Shown here: positions 5,031-6,177 of the stretch, in pieces
How positions within the stretch are numbered: the stretch's first letter is position 1
Layout of the letters: every line of letters starts with the position of its first letter
Assembly (NCBI GenBank): GCA_021805275.1
Contig: JAJZFQ010000246.1
Location: 1-6,177 of the forward strand
DNA length: 6,177 nucleotides
Source: Pseudomonadota bacterium
GTDB taxonomy: Bacteria > Pseudomonadota > Gammaproteobacteria > Steroidobacterales > Steroidobacteraceae
Direction: 5' to 3'
Made by a program: the position numbers and the translations under genes
Notes under the pieces: model-generated
Seen by the model: only the letters and a program-made list of their open reading frames with translations
Told to the model about the DNA's origin: nothing
The model's database searches: none

Positions 5031-6177
5031 ATGCACGGTAATGCGCGAGGCGCGAACTGCCTCGAGTTCGGACGCTTTCGGCTGCTGATCCGCCAGCGCG
5101 AGCTGCGCAGCGGCGATAAGCCCGTTGCGCTCGGCTCTCGCGCCTTCGACGTGCTGCTGGTGCTGCTCGAGGCGCACGGCGACCTGGTGACCAAGGAAGA
5201 GTTGCTGGCGCGCGCCTGGCCGGGCATCGTGGTCGAGGAGAGCAACATCCAGGTGCAGATTTCGGCGCTGCGCAAGGCGCTCGGCAAGGACCGCAATCTC
5301 ATCGTCACCGTGCCGCTGCGCGGCTACCGCTTCACCGGCGAGGTGCGCGAGCGGTCCGAGACCGACAGTGCCCGTGGCGCGACCGACGCGCAGAGGCCTC
5401 CGACCAATCTGCCGGCGGCCATTTCAGACTTCATCGGCCGCGAGGCCGAACTCGCCACGGTGCACGAGCTGCTGCGGCACAACCGGCTGGTGACTCTGGT
5501 CGGCACCGGCGGCATCGGCAAGACCCGCCTCGCACTCGAGGCGGCGCGTGAGGCACTCGAGGAATTTCCCGACGGGGTGTGGCTCGCGGAACTGGCCCCG
5601 CTCACCGATCCGGAACTGGTCGCGAGCGCCATGCACGCGGCGCTCGGTCTGCAGAGCGGCACGGGACGGTGGACCGGCGAGCGCCTCGCCGCGGCGCTGC
5701 GCGAGCGCAAGCTGCTCCTGGCGCTCGACAACTGCGAACATCTGATCGGCGCCGCGGCACGCGAGGCGCAGGCACTGCTCGCCGCCGCCCCGCAGGTGCG
5801 CATTCTCGCCACCAGCCAGGAGCCGCTCGGAATCGAAGGGGAGTGCACGCTGCGGCTGCGTCCGCTGGAGTTTCCAGCCGAGCACATCGCCGGCCTCGCC
5901 AGCACCCAGCGCCATGGCGCGGTGCGTCTGTTCGTCGCGCGCGCCCAAGCGGCTGATCCGCAATTCGAGCTCAACGAGCGCAATGCGGCCACCGTGGCGA
6001 TGATCTGTCGGCGCCTCGATGGCATTCCGCTCGCCATCGAACTGGCGGCTGCGCGCTCCGCGGCGCTCGGCATCGACGGTCTGGCGCAGCGGCTCGATCT
6101 GCGCTTTCACGTCCTCACCGGGGGGCGGCGCACGGCGCTGCCCCGCCACCAGACGCTGCGGGCGACGCTCGACTGGA
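5031..6177 (+). CDS. Winged-helix transcriptional regulator fused to a signalling NTPase (partial, 3' end outside window)
   Basis: At least 382 residues are present and the frame is still open at the window edge. Residues about 10-103 form an OmpR/PhoB-type winged helix (Trans_reg_C): LEFGRFRLL start, LGSRAFDVLLVLLEAHGD, the VEESNIQVQISALRKAL recognition-helix region, and the terminal RGYRFTG wing. A linker (104-127) leads into an NTPase of the AfsR/MalT-like STAND type: DFIGREAEL (133-141), Walker A GTGGIGKT (158-165), Walker B LLLALDN (228-234), sensor-like ILATSQE (258-264; the family usually has TSRE), GIPLAIELAAAR (331-342) and TLRATLDW (375-382). Such proteins bind DNA through the N-terminus and switch with ATP, with a C-terminal repeat domain sensing the signal; that part lies outside. 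The ATG has no clear Shine-Dalgarno; an in-frame GTG at 4995 is an alternative. It is divergent from the exported-protein gene, but control of it is only a guess. Confidence 0.88.
   Translation, partial: MHGNARGANCLEFGRFRLLIRQRELRSGDKPVALGSRAFDVLLVLLEAHGDLVTKEELLARAWPGIVVEESNIQVQISALRKALGKDRNLIVTVPLRGYRFTGEVRERSETDSARGATDAQRPPTNLPAAISDFIGREAELATVHELLRHNRLVTLVGTGGIGKTRLALEAAREALEEFPDGVWLAELAPLTDPELVASAMHAALGLQSGTGRWTGERLAAALRERKLLLALDNCEHLIGAAAREAQALLAAAPQVRILATSQEPLGIEGECTLRLRPLEFPAEHIAGLASTQRHGAVRLFVARAQAADPQFELNERNAATVAMICRRLDGIPLAIELAAARSAALGIDGLAQRLDLRFHVLTGGRRTALPRHQTLRATLDW

Overview
The window is GC-rich bacterial chromosomal DNA. The gene families and dense coding suggest a high-GC proteobacterium, perhaps a gammaproteobacterium; this is inferred from style and not from a marker gene. 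There are four protein-coding genes, one of them cut by the right edge, plus one large non-coding element.

Left part (1-592): no credible gene. It holds a diverged tandem repeat of about 241 bp (two full units and the start of a third) with a stem-loop kept in both units, then a short spacer with small hairpins and an isolated TATAAT box. From about 593 to 1395 lies a group II intron: a GTGCG 5' end, domain I-type hairpins including the GTGCAAGTCC segment, a clear domain V, and a domain VI-like tail with a candidate branch-point A. No reverse transcriptase/maturase reading frame is present, so it looks like a short ORF-less intron needing help in trans, or a relic. It sits in the 5' leader of the next gene, in the same orientation, ending about 29 nt before its start codon.

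Middle (1425-2870): a class I SAM-dependent methyltransferase on the plus strand converges on a phosphoglycolate phosphatase-like HAD hydrolase on the minus strand, with 21 nt between their stops.

Right part (2936-6177): a large exported protein on the minus strand looks like an uncharacterised glycoside-hydrolase-like enzyme (signal peptide, barrel-like N-terminal part, glutamine-amidotransferase-like middle part, beta-rich end). It lies 65 nt upstream of the phosphatase gene, with a strong hairpin between them. Its promoter region carries a perfect 14-bp palindrome of the LacI-family operator type just after a plausible -10 box, which suggests sugar-responsive repression. Divergently, the window ends inside a gene for a regulator with an OmpR-type winged-helix DNA-binding domain fused to a signal-transduction NTPase.

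The most unusual items are the ORF-less group II intron in a gene leader, the structured 241-bp tandem repeat next to it, and the operator-controlled exported enzyme of unknown substrate.
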